27,047 bases of DNA. Source: a virus. Below the pieces are notes generated by a model, which saw only the letters and a list, made by a program, of their open reading frames with translations, made no database searches and was not told the DNA's origin. Positions 1 to 7,733 of the stretch are shown here, piece after piece. Every line of letters starts with the position of its first letter. Positions within the stretch are counted from its first letter, which is position 1. The DNA is taken from positions 1 to 27,047 of the IMG/VR virus record IMGVR_UViG_3300025127_000213; one strand, given 5' to 3'. The position numbers and the translations under genes were made by a program.

Positions 1-599
1 TAGATCGACCCGCCAGCCGCGATATGACTGACGTGATTGACCGCCATGACGTGGTGATCTGCACTCGGCTTGACCGATTGAGCCGCTCCAGCTCTGATCT
101 TCTTGGTCTGATTCCAGTGCTGCAAGATATCGGTATCACGCTGTACTTCTGCGAGCAATTTGGAGAGATGCCGATTGTTTACCCAGATGCAGGCAGATCG
201 AAGGGTTTGGACGCTAAATTCGATATGAACTCGATGGCCAACCAGATCATGCTGATGGTTTTATCAGCGGTTGCCGAGATCGAACACGCTACCATCAAGG
301 ATCGATTTGCCGCAGGTAAGCTCGATTGGGCCTCACGCGGCTACGCAATCGGCGGATCTGCGCCTTATGGCTTCAGGCACGAAGAGGTTAAGACGGGCAG
401 CAAGACCCGCAAGAAGCTCGTTGAGGTGCCCGAAGAGCAGGTGGTTTTGAAGACGATCTACAAGCTGCATAAGCGCGGCTTTGGCCCTCGCAAGATCGCT
501 AAGCAGGTCAACAGTATGCACAACATCCCGCCGCTGACGCATTCCAAGGTGCAGCGCATATTGAACCGAAAATTTCAGGGTGTCCCTAACGCAGCATAG
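1..599 (+). CDS. Serine recombinase, 5'-truncated by the window edge
   Basis: The frame is open to the left edge, so the N-terminus with the catalytic serine lies outside the window and the first ATG at 24 is probably internal. Visible are the resolvase motif RLDRLSRS, whose arginines belong to the active site, and the long E helix (MANQIMLMVLSAVAEIEH, as in gamma-delta resolvase LSAVAQAER). GSAPYGF then opens the Recombinase domain seen in large serine recombinases. The protein stops just after RILNRKFQG, the usual end of that domain, so the zinc-ribbon and coiled-coil region of true large serine integrases is absent. Such enzymes cut and rejoin DNA through a phosphoserine link. Role could be integration, resolution or inversion. 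The neighbours are tail-fibre genes, which makes inversion worth testing, but no inverted sites were found. Confidence 0.9.
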   Translation, partial: DRPASRDMTDVIDRHDVVICTRLDRLSRSSSDLLGLIPVLQDIGITLYFCEQFGEMPIVYPDAGRSKGLDAKFDMNSMANQIMLMVLSAVAEIEHATIKDRFAAGKLDWASRGYAIGGSAPYGFRHEEVKTGSKTRKKLVEVPEEQVVLKTIYKLHKRGFGPRKIAKQVNSMHNIPPLTHSKVQRILNRKFQGVPNAA

Positions 600-631
600 G
601 CCGTATCATGTTGTCTTGATTGGAGGTCATT

Positions 632-775
632 ATGACGGCTTTAGACGATATTGAAGAGGCCATCGAGACGATGGAGGCTTCGCTTGCGACAGATTTCATG
701 ACGAATGCGGTGCGCGACATCATGCACACGGCGGTGCAGCGCCTGAAAGATGCCAAAGAAAAGCTGACTGACTGA
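632..775 (+). CDS. Small acidic helical protein, 47 aa
   Basis: ATG at 632 is preceded by a strong TGGAGG at 621-626. The stop overlaps the next start as TGATG (773-777), so translation of the two is probably coupled. The product begins MTALDDIEEAIETMEASLA and is predicted almost entirely helical and amphipathic, with no cysteine and no membrane segment. I do not recognise the family. The position just before structural genes suggests a small virion or assembly factor, but that is only inference from context. Confidence 0.65.
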   Translation: MTALDDIEEAIETMEASLATDFMTNAVRDIMHTAVQRLKDAKEKLTD

Positions 776-1491
776 TGTCTCAGGAAGGTTGGGGTCGCGG
801 CACATGGGGGCAGGGCGCTTGGGGAACCCCGCTTTCGATTGATGTAACGCTTACGGGACAGCAGGCGACTGCTGGTGTGGGCGCTCTGACGGTTGACGCT
901 GAAGCAAAAGTTACTTTAACAGGTCTTGCGATCACATCTGGCGTCGGCGCTGTCACTGTTGATGCTGAGGCCAACGTCACGCCTACAGGTCAGGCAATCA
1001 CGTCAGGCGTTGGCGCTCTTACAGTAGATGCGGAAGCGAATGTTGCGCCCACTGGCCAAGCGATTACGTCAAGCCTTGGATCGATACAAGTGGTTGCAGG
1101 CGCTATCGTGCAGCTCACGGGACAGTCGATCACGTCTGGCCTTGGTGCGCCGACCACCGATGCAGAAGCTAACGTCACGCTCACGGGTCAAGCGATTACG
1201 GCAGGCGTAGGGACAGCGACGATCAAGACGATTAATTTCGTCCGTATTGACGGTCAGCAGATAAACTCGGCCATTGGTGACGCAACTACGGTTGCAGGCG
1301 CAATTGTTCAGCTTACTGGCTTGTCAATGGTTGCAAGTGTCGGTGATATTCTGGTATGGGGCGAGATAGACACCAACCAAGACCCGTCCTACAATCCAGT
1401 CAGCACAACACAATCTGCGAGCTACTCGGCTATTGATACCAGCCAGTCCGCAGGATACGAAGAAATTAAAGCTGGCCGTGATGCCGCATAA
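775..1491 (+). CDS. Repeat-built virion protein, 22-aa repeats
   Basis: A 238-aa protein with three parts. Residues 5-17 form a Trp/Gly motif, GWGRGTWGQGAWG. Residues 24-199 are eight consecutive 22-aa repeats of the type VTPTGQAITSGVGALTVDAE, rich in small residues and beta-prone. The tail (about 200-230) holds 11-residue repeats with Gln, Ser and Tyr (TTQSASYSAID, TSQSAGYEEIK). I remember similar Trp-Gly and Q-S-x-x-Y motifs from marine phage structural proteins. A fibrous or surface-exposed virion protein, such as a fibre or fibre base, fits the composition and the fibre gene 12 bases downstream. No enzymatic motif is visible. Confidence 0.75.
   Translation: MSQEGWGRGTWGQGAWGTPLSIDVTLTGQQATAGVGALTVDAEAKVTLTGLAITSGVGAVTVDAEANVTPTGQAITSGVGALTVDAEANVAPTGQAITSSLGSIQVVAGAIVQLTGQSITSGLGAPTTDAEANVTLTGQAITAGVGTATIKTINFVRIDGQQINSAIGDATTVAGAIVQLTGLSMVASVGDILVWGEIDTNQDPSYNPVSTTQSASYSAIDTSQSAGYEEIKAGRDAA
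844..1371 (+). repeat. Eight tandem 66-bp (22-aa) coding repeats
   Basis: Eight in-frame units of exactly 22 codons, with no insertion or deletion. Units 2 and 3 are closest (ITSGVGAVTVDAEAN against ITSGVGALTVDAEAN). The last three are the most diverged. The consensus is V-x-x-T-G-Q-x-I-T-S-G-V-G-A-x-T-V-D-A-E-A-N. Confidence 0.85.
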
Positions 1492-1503
1492 ACAGGTGAT
1501 TAA

Positions 1504-4500
1504 ATGGTAACTTACGTTAACGACCTCCGCTTGTCCGAATTAGCCACCGGCGAAGGCTCCGGCACTTGGGGCACGACCACAAACACCAACCTTGAGTTGA
1601 TAGGTGAAGCTTTTTCCTTTGGTACGGAGGCTATTACCACTAATGCTGATACGCATACTACTACTATTGCCGATGGCTCTACTGATCCCGGCAGGAGTAT
1701 GTTTCTCAAATATACTGGCACTCTTGATAGCACTTGCACCATCACTATAGGGCCGAATACGGTCAGCAAGATGTGGTTTATTGAGAACGCAACCAGCGGA
1801 TCGCAGTCGATCATTATCAGCCAAGGTTCTGGCGCGAACGTCACCATCCTTAATGGTCAAACCAAAGCTATCTACAGTGATGGTGCTGGATCAGGTGCTG
1901 CGATGGTTGATGCGTTTACTGATCTGTCTGTCCCGTCGTTTTTTGTGTCAGGTGATTTAGACGTTGATGGCACCACCAATCTTGACGCTGTAGACGTAGA
2001 CGGCACTGTAAACTTTGCAGCAGACGTAACCTTTGCAGACGGTGCAGACATCATCACCGCATCCGCAGGCACATCCAACGTCCGTGTAGGTGTCAACGCA
2101 GGTAACTCCATTACCTCTGGCGGCAACTACAACGTGGTTGTTGGCGATGAAGCAGGTACGGCTTTGACTACGGGCGATAACAACGTAGCCATTGGGTTTG
2201 AGGCGTTAAGCACAGAAGATGCTAACGGGAATAACGTAGCTGTCGGCTATAGGGCGCTCAAGACACTAAACGCTGGAGCAGAATCATATAGTGTAGCGGT
2301 TGGACTTGACGCAGGAACGTCTCTTACTACTGGTGTACGAAACACTCTTGTGGGTGCTTTTGCTGGTGACAATTTAACGGACGCTGATTTTAACGTAGCT
2401 GTTGGTTTTGGCGCACTAGACGTTGACACGAAAGGTAGTAAATCTACAGCCGTTGGTTATGGGACTTTAGAGAGTCAAAATTTTACTACCTCCACAGATA
2501 GTAATAATACAGCAGTGGGCTTTGAAGCTGGGCATGTAATCACCACGGGAATACGAAACGTCCTCGTGGGCAGTCTTGCTGGCGATGCTCTTACTACCGC
2601 AACTAGGAACACAGGGATTGGAGACCAAGCCCTTTCCAGCGATACGTTAGGTAGTAGGTCAGTAGCAGTTGGTTTCGGTGCTTTATTTAGTCAAAACTTC
2701 ACTACAGCTACTAATGCTTATAACGTAGCGGTAGGTGCTGATGCAGGTGTATCAGTCACCACGGGAGTTCAAAACACTCTCATTGGCGGTCTAGCTGGCG
2801 ATGCCCTTACCGACGCCGACTTCAATGTGGCTATGGGATACAGCGCCCTTAGCTCTGACACTTTAGGAAGTCAATCTGTTGCCGTTGGGCACGGAGCTTT
2901 AGAAACACAAAACTTCACCACTGCTACAAATACGTTTAATACGGCGATTGGTTATCAGTCTGGTAACGACATTACCACAGGTCAGCAGAACACTCTTGTT
3001 GGAAGCCTATCGGGTGATGCGATCACTGTAGGTACTAGAAATGTAGCGATGGGGGTTGCTGCATTAGGTGCGGATACGAAAGGAAGCAGATCAGTAGCTA
3101 TTGGTAATGCGGCTTTAGCGTTGCAAAACTTCACCACAGCAACCGATGCATACAATGTGGCAGTAGGGGTTGATGCAGGCACAAACGTCACTACGGGAAC
3201 CAGCAACACCCTGATCGGCGGTCTTGCAGGTGATGCGCTGACTGATGCTGACTCTAACGTGGCCGTTGGTAGATCTGCCTTAAGCGCAGATACATTAGGT
3301 AGCAGGTCTGTAGCCATAGGCGAAAAAACTTTAGAGATTCAAAACTTTACTACAGCAACAAATGCCTACAACACAGCCGTTGGCTATATAGCTGGGAATT
3401 CAATCACCACGGGTCAGTACAATGTCTTAGTTGGTAGTCTAGCTGGTGACGCTCTATCAGACTCAGACTATAGCGTAGCTTTAGGATACTCAGCATTAAC
3501 CTCCGACACTTTAGGAACTAGAAGTGTTGCGTTAGGTAGTTTTGCACTTAGTCAACAAAACTTCACTACAGCAACAGATAGTTACAATACTGCTGTTGGT
3601 CATAGTGCTGGTGGCAACGTCACATCAGGTACAGGTAACACTCTCCTTGGAGGTCTTGCAGGTGATGCGTTGACTCAGGGTGCGCGTAATGTAGCAGTTG
3701 GCACAGCAGCGTTAACTAACGACACTTTGGGTCAATACGCTGTTGCGGTTGGCTACGGCACTCTATCTGTTCAAAATTTCACTACCGCTACAAATAATTA
3801 CAATATCGGAATTGGATATTTGGCGGGAGAAAACGTCACCACAGGAATCCGCAATACCCTTGTCGGCGCTCATGCTGGTGACGGTTTAACCGACTCTGAT
3901 TTTAATACGGCAGTAGGTTATGGGGCATTAGACTCTGATACTTTAGGCAGTCAATCAACGGCAGTTGGTTATCAAGCCTTAACCAGTCAAAATTTTACTA
4001 CCGCTACGGAATCCCACAATACGGCGGTAGGGTATATAGCAGGTAATGGACTTACCACTGGAAACCATACAACTCTCGTTGGGTCTTTAGCTGGGTATAG
4101 GTTGACCACGGGGAACCTTAACGTTGCCATTGGATCTGCTGCATTAAGTTCTGAGACGAAAGGTGATCGATCAGTAGCAGTAGGCATGAACGCTTTAACT
4201 ACTCAAAATAACACCACCAACGTTGATGCTTACAACATAGGAATTGGGTTAAACGCAGGTTTTGCAATCACCACCGGAATTCAGAACACCCTCATGGGAG
4301 GAGAGGTGTTTGATACTTTAACAACAGGAGATCGTTGTACAGCAATAGGTTATAACCTTGCCCCAAGCGCCGTAGGTGTAGACCAAGAAGTAGTCCTAGG
4401 AAGCAACATTGTTGGAGGAGGAGCTAACACAGTCAGGATTGGCACCGCTGCTGGTAACGCAACTCTAAATTTAGACGGCGCAGACACCTCATGGGCAGCA

Positions 4501-4857
4501 TCTTCAGATGAACGTCTAAAGAAAGATATTGCAGATTCTACAGTAGGTCTTTCATTTGTTAATGCTTTACGTCCTGTTACCTTCAAGTGGAACGCTAAAA
4601 ACGCTGTTGCAACTACTTTGCCTCAATATGATGCAGATTCTTCAGATCCTGTATTTGGAGACGGAAAGGCACATCACGGCTTTATAGCCCAAGAAGTAAA
4701 GGCTGTCATTGATGCAAACTCTGATGTAGTCAACGGTCATAACATTTGGCATGAAGACCCAGACGGTACGCAGCAAGTTGCACCCGCAGCACTCATCCCA
4801 ATGCTTGTAAAAGCAATTCAAGAACTTACAGCGCGTGTCGCCGCGCTCGAATCATAG
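1504..4857 (+). CDS. Giant tail fibre with S74 chaperone domain
   Basis: A 1117-aa fibre. The N-terminus (residues 17-25, GEGSGTWGT) resembles the virion-attachment end of many phage fibres. Residues 263-910 are nine exact-length 72-aa repeats built from N-x-A-V-G-x-x-A and T-T-G motifs, resembling the left-handed beta-roll of YadA-type heads and trimeric fibres. The C-terminus is a Peptidase_S74 intramolecular chaperone: SSDERLKKDI (candidate cleavage serine 1001), HHGFIAQEV, then a trimerising helix PMLVKAIQELTARVAALES. In this family the domain helps the trimer fold and then cuts itself off, here releasing about 117 residues. The likely role is receptor binding. The start at 1504 has AGGTGA upstream. 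The gene ends 9 bases before the next one. Confidence 0.93.
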   Translation: MVTYVNDLRLSELATGEGSGTWGTTTNTNLELIGEAFSFGTEAITTNADTHTTTIADGSTDPGRSMFLKYTGTLDSTCTITIGPNTVSKMWFIENATSGSQSIIISQGSGANVTILNGQTKAIYSDGAGSGAAMVDAFTDLSVPSFFVSGDLDVDGTTNLDAVDVDGTVNFAADVTFADGADIITASAGTSNVRVGVNAGNSITSGGNYNVVVGDEAGTALTTGDNNVAIGFEALSTEDANGNNVAVGYRALKTLNAGAESYSVAVGLDAGTSLTTGVRNTLVGAFAGDNLTDADFNVAVGFGALDVDTKGSKSTAVGYGTLESQNFTTSTDSNNTAVGFEAGHVITTGIRNVLVGSLAGDALTTATRNTGIGDQALSSDTLGSRSVAVGFGALFSQNFTTATNAYNVAVGADAGVSVTTGVQNTLIGGLAGDALTDADFNVAMGYSALSSDTLGSQSVAVGHGALETQNFTTATNTFNTAIGYQSGNDITTGQQNTLVGSLSGDAITVGTRNVAMGVAALGADTKGSRSVAIGNAALALQNFTTATDAYNVAVGVDAGTNVTTGTSNTLIGGLAGDALTDADSNVAVGRSALSADTLGSRSVAIGEKTLEIQNFTTATNAYNTAVGYIAGNSITTGQYNVLVGSLAGDALSDSDYSVALGYSALTSDTLGTRSVALGSFALSQQNFTTATDSYNTAVGHSAGGNVTSGTGNTLLGGLAGDALTQGARNVAVGTAALTNDTLGQYAVAVGYGTLSVQNFTTATNNYNIGIGYLAGENVTTGIRNTLVGAHAGDGLTDSDFNTAVGYGALDSDTLGSQSTAVGYQALTSQNFTTATESHNTAVGYIAGNGLTTGNHTTLVGSLAGYRLTTGNLNVAIGSAALSSETKGDRSVAVGMNALTTQNNTTNVDAYNIGIGLNAGFAITTGIQNTLMGGEVFDTLTTGDRCTAIGYNLAPSAVGVDQEVVLGSNIVGGGANTVRIGTAAGNATLNLDGADTSWAASSDERLKKDIADSTVGLSFVNALRPVTFKWNAKNAVATTLPQYDADSSDPVFGDGKAHHGFIAQEVKAVIDANSDVVNGHNIWHEDPDGTQQVAPAALIPMLVKAIQELTARVAALES
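2290..4233 (+). repeat. Nine tandem 216-bp (72-aa) coding repeats
   Basis: Nine units of exactly 72 codons. Each starts near N-T/V-A-V-G and ends near QNFTTATxxY, and a tenth partial unit begins at 4234. Length is kept while codons differ, so selection acts on protein geometry. Units alternate in part between two types: LIGGLAG...DAD with NVAVGxDAG, and LVGSLAG with NTAVGYxAG. Confidence 0.9.
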
Positions 4858-4866
4858 GAGGACATC

Positions 4867-5121
4867 ATGTCTGAAGAAGCAAGAACCGACGAAGAAAAAG
4901 CACAGATGTATCAGGCCATGCTGGGTGGCGCGAATGTCATTACAAGTGTACTTGATGCCGACAATGAGTACGGCAACGATCTGACCAACACTGAAAAGCA
5001 AGAGCGTGTGTTACGCAGTGCTGGTTATCTTGAATACGGCAAGGCGCTTGACGATTGGGGTTCTGAGGACTTCAGCGCCATTGACTCTGCTGTAGCAGCC
5101 GCAAAAGCATACAAACCATAA
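4867..5121 (+). CDS. Acidic hypothetical protein, 84 aa
   Basis: ATG follows a perfect AGGAGG at 4857-4862, directly after the fibre stop, so strong translation is expected. The product is acidic and helical (starts MSEEARTDEEKAQMYQAML, with a central NTEKQERVLRSAGYLEYGK) and has no signal peptide, membrane segment or cysteine. The family is not recognised. Adjacency to the fibre suggests a fibre chaperone or small virion protein, but no motif supports either. Confidence 0.6.
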   Translation: MSEEARTDEEKAQMYQAMLGGANVITSVLDADNEYGNDLTNTEKQERVLRSAGYLEYGKALDDWGSEDFSAIDSAVAAAKAYKP

Positions 5122-5134
5122 GGAAAAATAGATC

Positions 5135-5320
5135 GTGCAAATCAACCTAGAAGAAAACGAAATCAATGCAATCCTAGCGATTCTTGGCGATCTGCCAAGT
5201 AAGTCAGGCACATGGCCTTTGATGATGAAGATTAAAGTGCAAGCTGACGCGCAACTGGTTGAGCCAGAAGAGAACGAGGAGGGCGAGGAAGAAGCTGCCG
5301 TCGAAGCCATAAATGGCTGA
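5135..5320 (+). CDS. Small acidic protein, 61 aa, GTG start
   Basis: Starts at GTG 5135 with AAGGAAAA about ten bases upstream. The first half (MQINLEENEINAILAILGDL) looks like a compact helical fold. The C-terminal third is a very acidic tail (EPEENEEGEEEAAVEA). Similar short proteins with a conserved LPSKSGTWPL-like core are familiar to me from marine phages, without known function. The stop overlaps the start of the next gene by 8 bases. Confidence 0.6.
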   Translation: MQINLEENEINAILAILGDLPSKSGTWPLMMKIKVQADAQLVEPEENEEGEEEAAVEAING

Positions 5321-6026
5321 AATACAGTTTCAGATGCACTCGCTGCCGTCAGTGTTTCTGATGGAGCTGGACATCCCGACAGAGTTTGTTGATTCGTGTA
5401 ACGATTACCTTGATGAGCTAGTTACACAAAACGATAAGGTCAGCGCAGCGCATACGCTAGTGGGCCAGATCAAGACAGGCGAGCAGCTAGTAATGGATCA
5501 CGAAGATCCAAGGCTAGCACCGTTTTCTAGGTTCTTGTGCGAGATGGGCGTGACGTATATCAACCAGTTCATGGCCCAATCTGGTCAGGTGCTGGACGGC
5601 AACAGAAACGTCGAAATGGATGAGCTATGGTCGGTGCATAGCTACGAGGGTGATTACAACCCGATCCATGACCACGGCACGAAAACTGTGATGGGCATTA
5701 GCTGCACGACATGGACGAGAGTGCCGCCCCAGATAGTGCAGGGGCCAAGGCCGGGATCGCAAGAGTACGGACTGTATAACGCCTCTGGCGAGAGTGATGG
5801 CTGTCTCTGCTTTAACTACGGACAGAGCAGCACATGGGATAGAGAGCGGCTTAAACCTACGCAGAACGTCGTGGTCAGGCCGCAGGTGGGGCGTTTATAT
5901 ATGTTCCCATCATGGATGCAGCACATGGTTTACCCCTTTCAAGGTGAGGGTGAACGAAGGACGGTAGCTGCCAATATAAATTGTTTTCCTGTAGAGGGAC
6001 GGCAAAATGGAAATAACGTCAGTTAG
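5313..6026 (+). CDS. Putative 2-oxoglutarate/Fe(II) dioxygenase
   Basis: A 237-aa protein matching the phage-type 2OG-Fe(II) oxygenase family (2OG-FeII_Oxy_5 type). The metal site is visible as NPIHDHG (H119, H121) and the distal histidine in FPSWMQHMVYPF (H204), followed by an arginine pair (R215/R216) placed to bind the 2-oxoglutarate carboxylate. The family's G-x-L-x-x-FPSW-x-x-H-x-V-x-P signature is intact. Enzymes of this class hydroxylate proteins, nucleic acids or small molecules with O2, Fe2+ and 2OG. The substrate here is unknown. The neighbours are fibre and lysis genes, so modification of a virion protein or host target is possible. The start overlaps the previous gene. Confidence 0.8.
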   Translation: MAEIQFQMHSLPSVFLMELDIPTEFVDSCNDYLDELVTQNDKVSAAHTLVGQIKTGEQLVMDHEDPRLAPFSRFLCEMGVTYINQFMAQSGQVLDGNRNVEMDELWSVHSYEGDYNPIHDHGTKTVMGISCTTWTRVPPQIVQGPRPGSQEYGLYNASGESDGCLCFNYGQSSTWDRERLKPTQNVVVRPQVGRLYMFPSWMQHMVYPFQGEGERRTVAANINCFPVEGRQNGNNVS

Positions 6027-6213
6027 CGATACTGCTAAAGTTAGTTGGAAGCAAGTCGCAGTACAAAAGCAAGAACGCCTACGAACAGGTGCAGACGGCG
6101 AAACCGTTAAAGAAACGGTAGAGACAATAATGCCTATTTTGTATACCCAAAAGGGCAATAAAATTGAAGCGCAGCCCCTTGCGCCTACACAACGAATAAA
6201 TATAACCGTTTAG
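6007..6213 (+). CDS. Hypothetical protein, 68 aa
   Basis: Starts inside the 3' end of the oxygenase gene (20-base overlap) with GAGGGACGG upstream. The product has a mixed beta/alpha appearance (VSWKQVAVQKQERLRTG, then IMPILYTQKGNKIEAQ), no cysteine and no membrane segment. No family is recognised. The strong ribosome site and tight packing support a real gene. Confidence 0.6.
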   Translation: MEITSVSDTAKVSWKQVAVQKQERLRTGADGETVKETVETIMPILYTQKGNKIEAQPLAPTQRINITV

Positions 6214-6224
6214 AGGATCGTTCG

Positions 6225-6347
6225 ATGGCTGAAATGACAACAGCGCAAAAGCGCAAGATGATAGCTGAACTGCGTAAAGCGTCTAAGTTACATGCGGGGC
6301 AAGCAGATAGGCTAGAAAAAACCTTACCCAACAAGAAGAAAAAATGA
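6225..6347 (+). CDS. Tiny basic protein, 40 aa
   Basis: ATG 6225 follows GAGGATCG. The 40-residue product begins MAEMTTAQKRKMIAELRKAS and ends in a lysine tail (NKKKK), and is helical and very basic. The stop overlaps the next start as ATGA (6344-6347), the usual coupling pattern here, which argues that the gene is real. It could be a nucleic-acid-binding or assembly peptide. Function is unknown. Confidence 0.55.
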   Translation: MAEMTTAQKRKMIAELRKASKLHAGQADRLEKTLPNKKKK

Positions 6348-6532
6348 GCGACAAAGGCGAACAAGCACTAAACGAAGTCAACGCGCATGAGCGGGAGTGC
6401 GCTTTGCGTTATCAACGCATTGAAGAGCGCCTTGCAGAAGGCTCTGCTAAGTTCAAGCACCTAGAAAATCTTATTTACGGACTGTACGCATTGATTGCAG
6501 CGGCAGCATTGCCGCAGTTTTTTATGGGGTAA
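6344..6532 (+). CDS. Small membrane protein, holin-accessory candidate
   Basis: A 62-aa protein: residues 1-42 form a charged amphipathic helix (RYQRIEERLAEGSAKFKHLE), followed by one hydrophobic segment at about 43-60 (LIYGLYALIAAAALPQFF). This helix-then-anchor layout resembles XhlA-type accessory lysis proteins, which partner a holin. It opens the lysis cassette and overlaps its upstream neighbour by ATGA. The assignment rests on topology and position, not a recognised motif. Confidence 0.55.
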   Translation: MSDKGEQALNEVNAHERECALRYQRIEERLAEGSAKFKHLENLIYGLYALIAAAALPQFFMG

Positions 6533-6535
6533 GCC

Positions 6536-7003
6536 ATGATTATTGAGTCTGTTGCAGCCGCTGGCATGTTGCTCCAGCAGATCAATTCGGTCATTCAGAA
6601 TGTGAACGAAGGCAAGGCTAATGTCGATCAGGCAATGGCTTTAGTATCCGATTTTGGCGAAGCACTTAACGCTTTTGAGATTGACCGCAAGTCTTCTGCA
6701 TTCAAGCCGCTATCTAAGAACGACATCTTGAAGCTGCAAATGCTTCGCAGGTCGCAGGAGCGATACCAAAAAGATTTGAGGGATTTGCTTCTTGTCGCAG
6801 ACCCTAAGCTGTTAAAAGATTACGATGACGCGATCATGCAGCAAGAAAGGGACAGAAAGGCTCATCAGGCTATGCTAAACAAGAAGCGCAAAGAACGTGA
6901 AAAACTCATGCACGACATTTCAGTTGGATTAGTGGCTTTAATTCTTGGCGGTGGTGTAGCCATCGGTATGATTTACTTAATTGTCAAAGCGTTTGGGCCG
7001 TAA
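6536..7003 (+). CDS. Helical protein with C-terminal membrane anchor
   Basis: A 155-aa protein. The first 120 residues are helical, with a long charged stretch (MQQERDRKAHQAMLNKKRKE). Residues about 127-150 form a single membrane segment (VGLVALILGGGVAIGMIYLI). It sits between two other small membrane proteins in the lysis cassette, with 2-3 base gaps on both sides. It could be a holin partner or an inner-membrane virion or entry factor. The family is not recognised. Confidence 0.6.
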   Translation: MIIESVAAAGMLLQQINSVIQNVNEGKANVDQAMALVSDFGEALNAFEIDRKSSAFKPLSKNDILKLQMLRRSQERYQKDLRDLLLVADPKLLKDYDDAIMQQERDRKAHQAMLNKKRKEREKLMHDISVGLVALILGGGVAIGMIYLIVKAFGP

Positions 7004-7005
7004 TT

Positions 7006-7335
7006 ATGAATGCAAAACGATTAGAAGAAGATAGCGAATACGCCGAATACGACGCGGATGGTGACGGCGTAGTTTCTGATGAAGAAATCGAAACTAGCAA
7101 AGAGTTACTGGAGCTACGGCTGCATCATGAACGAGCCGACGCGCAACGTGCTATGAGTTGGTTTGCGCTGTGGGGCATGTTGCTGTACCCCAGCTTGGTT
7201 GTCGCATCAGAGCTTTTCGGGCTGACTCAAGCTGCATCTATCTTAGGTGATATGGCGGCAGTCTACTTCGTATCCGTTGCGGGTATATTGGCTGCGTTTT
7301 TTGGCGCACAAGCATGGTCAAACAGGAAGCCGTAA
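7006..7335 (+). CDS. Putative holin with N-terminal EF-hand loop
   Basis: A 109-aa protein with two visible parts. Residues 16-27 (DADGDGVVSDEE) match the 12-position EF-hand loop: Asp at 1, 3 and 5, Gly at 6, Val at 8 and Glu at 12. Flanking helices are acidic. Then come two hydrophobic segments at about 50-68 (WFALWGMLLYPSLVVASEL) and 80-102 (LGDMAAVYFVSVAGILAAFFG). Two membrane helices, small size and position right before the spanins and endolysin fit a holin. The EF loop suggests Ca2+ binding on the soluble side. Both roles are inferred. The stop overlaps the preferred next start as TAATG. Confidence 0.65.
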   Translation: MNAKRLEEDSEYAEYDADGDGVVSDEEIETSKELLELRLHHERADAQRAMSWFALWGMLLYPSLVVASELFGLTQAASILGDMAAVYFVSVAGILAAFFGAQAWSNRKP

Positions 7336-7733
7336 TGTGGCAGATTACAGGGGTTCTAGGCATTGCTTTATTGGCTACTGTCGGAGCGTTCAAGATGTAC
7401 GCAGATAAAACAGAGGCTGAAAAGCAAGCTATGGCTATGGATTTACGTCAAGCGGCAGACAACGAGCTAGTTTTGGAAAGCAGCATATCTAGCCTGAATG
7501 AACAGCTTACGGAGGCTGAAGAGCGCCAACAGCGCATACTCAATCGAGTCAACGAGCTTCAGGCTGCTAACGCTCAGGCCCAGCAAGAGGTGGAGTCGAT
7601 CAGAAAAAAGTTCGCAAAGCACGATATAAATGTGCTTTCGCTACGCAAGCCGGGATTGATTGAGAACATTATCAACCGTGGCACCAAGGGGGTATTAAGT
7701 GATCTGGAAGCTATTACCGATCCTGCTTCTTAG
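7335..7733 (+). CDS. Inner-membrane spanin (Rz-like)
   Basis: I start this at ATG 7335, which has AGGAAG seven bases upstream and overlaps the previous stop (TAATG), rather than the in-frame ATG 7314. The 132-aa product has an N-terminal membrane anchor (about residues 4-20, ITGVLGIALLATVGAFKMY) and a long heptad coiled coil (about 25-100, with ESSISSLNEQLTEAEERQQ). This is the layout of an i-spanin, which spans the periplasm and fuses inner and outer membranes at lysis together with a lipoprotein partner. The overlapping next gene supplies that partner. Confidence 0.8.
   Translation: MWQITGVLGIALLATVGAFKMYADKTEAEKQAMAMDLRQAADNELVLESSISSLNEQLTEAEERQQRILNRVNELQAANAQAQQEVESIRKKFAKHDINVLSLRKPGLIENIINRGTKGVLSDLEAITDPAS

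Noticed and set aside
2290-4233. Regular repeats that might be taken for a CRISPR array or satellite
   Set aside because: The units are in-frame coding repeats of a fibre with diverged codons and no spacer structure.
1512-4586. Several minus-strand open frames under the fibre gene, some repeating
   Set aside because: They follow the repeat period of the sense gene, have repetitive Pro/Ala/Val/Thr composition and no ribosome sites; shadows of the coding strand.
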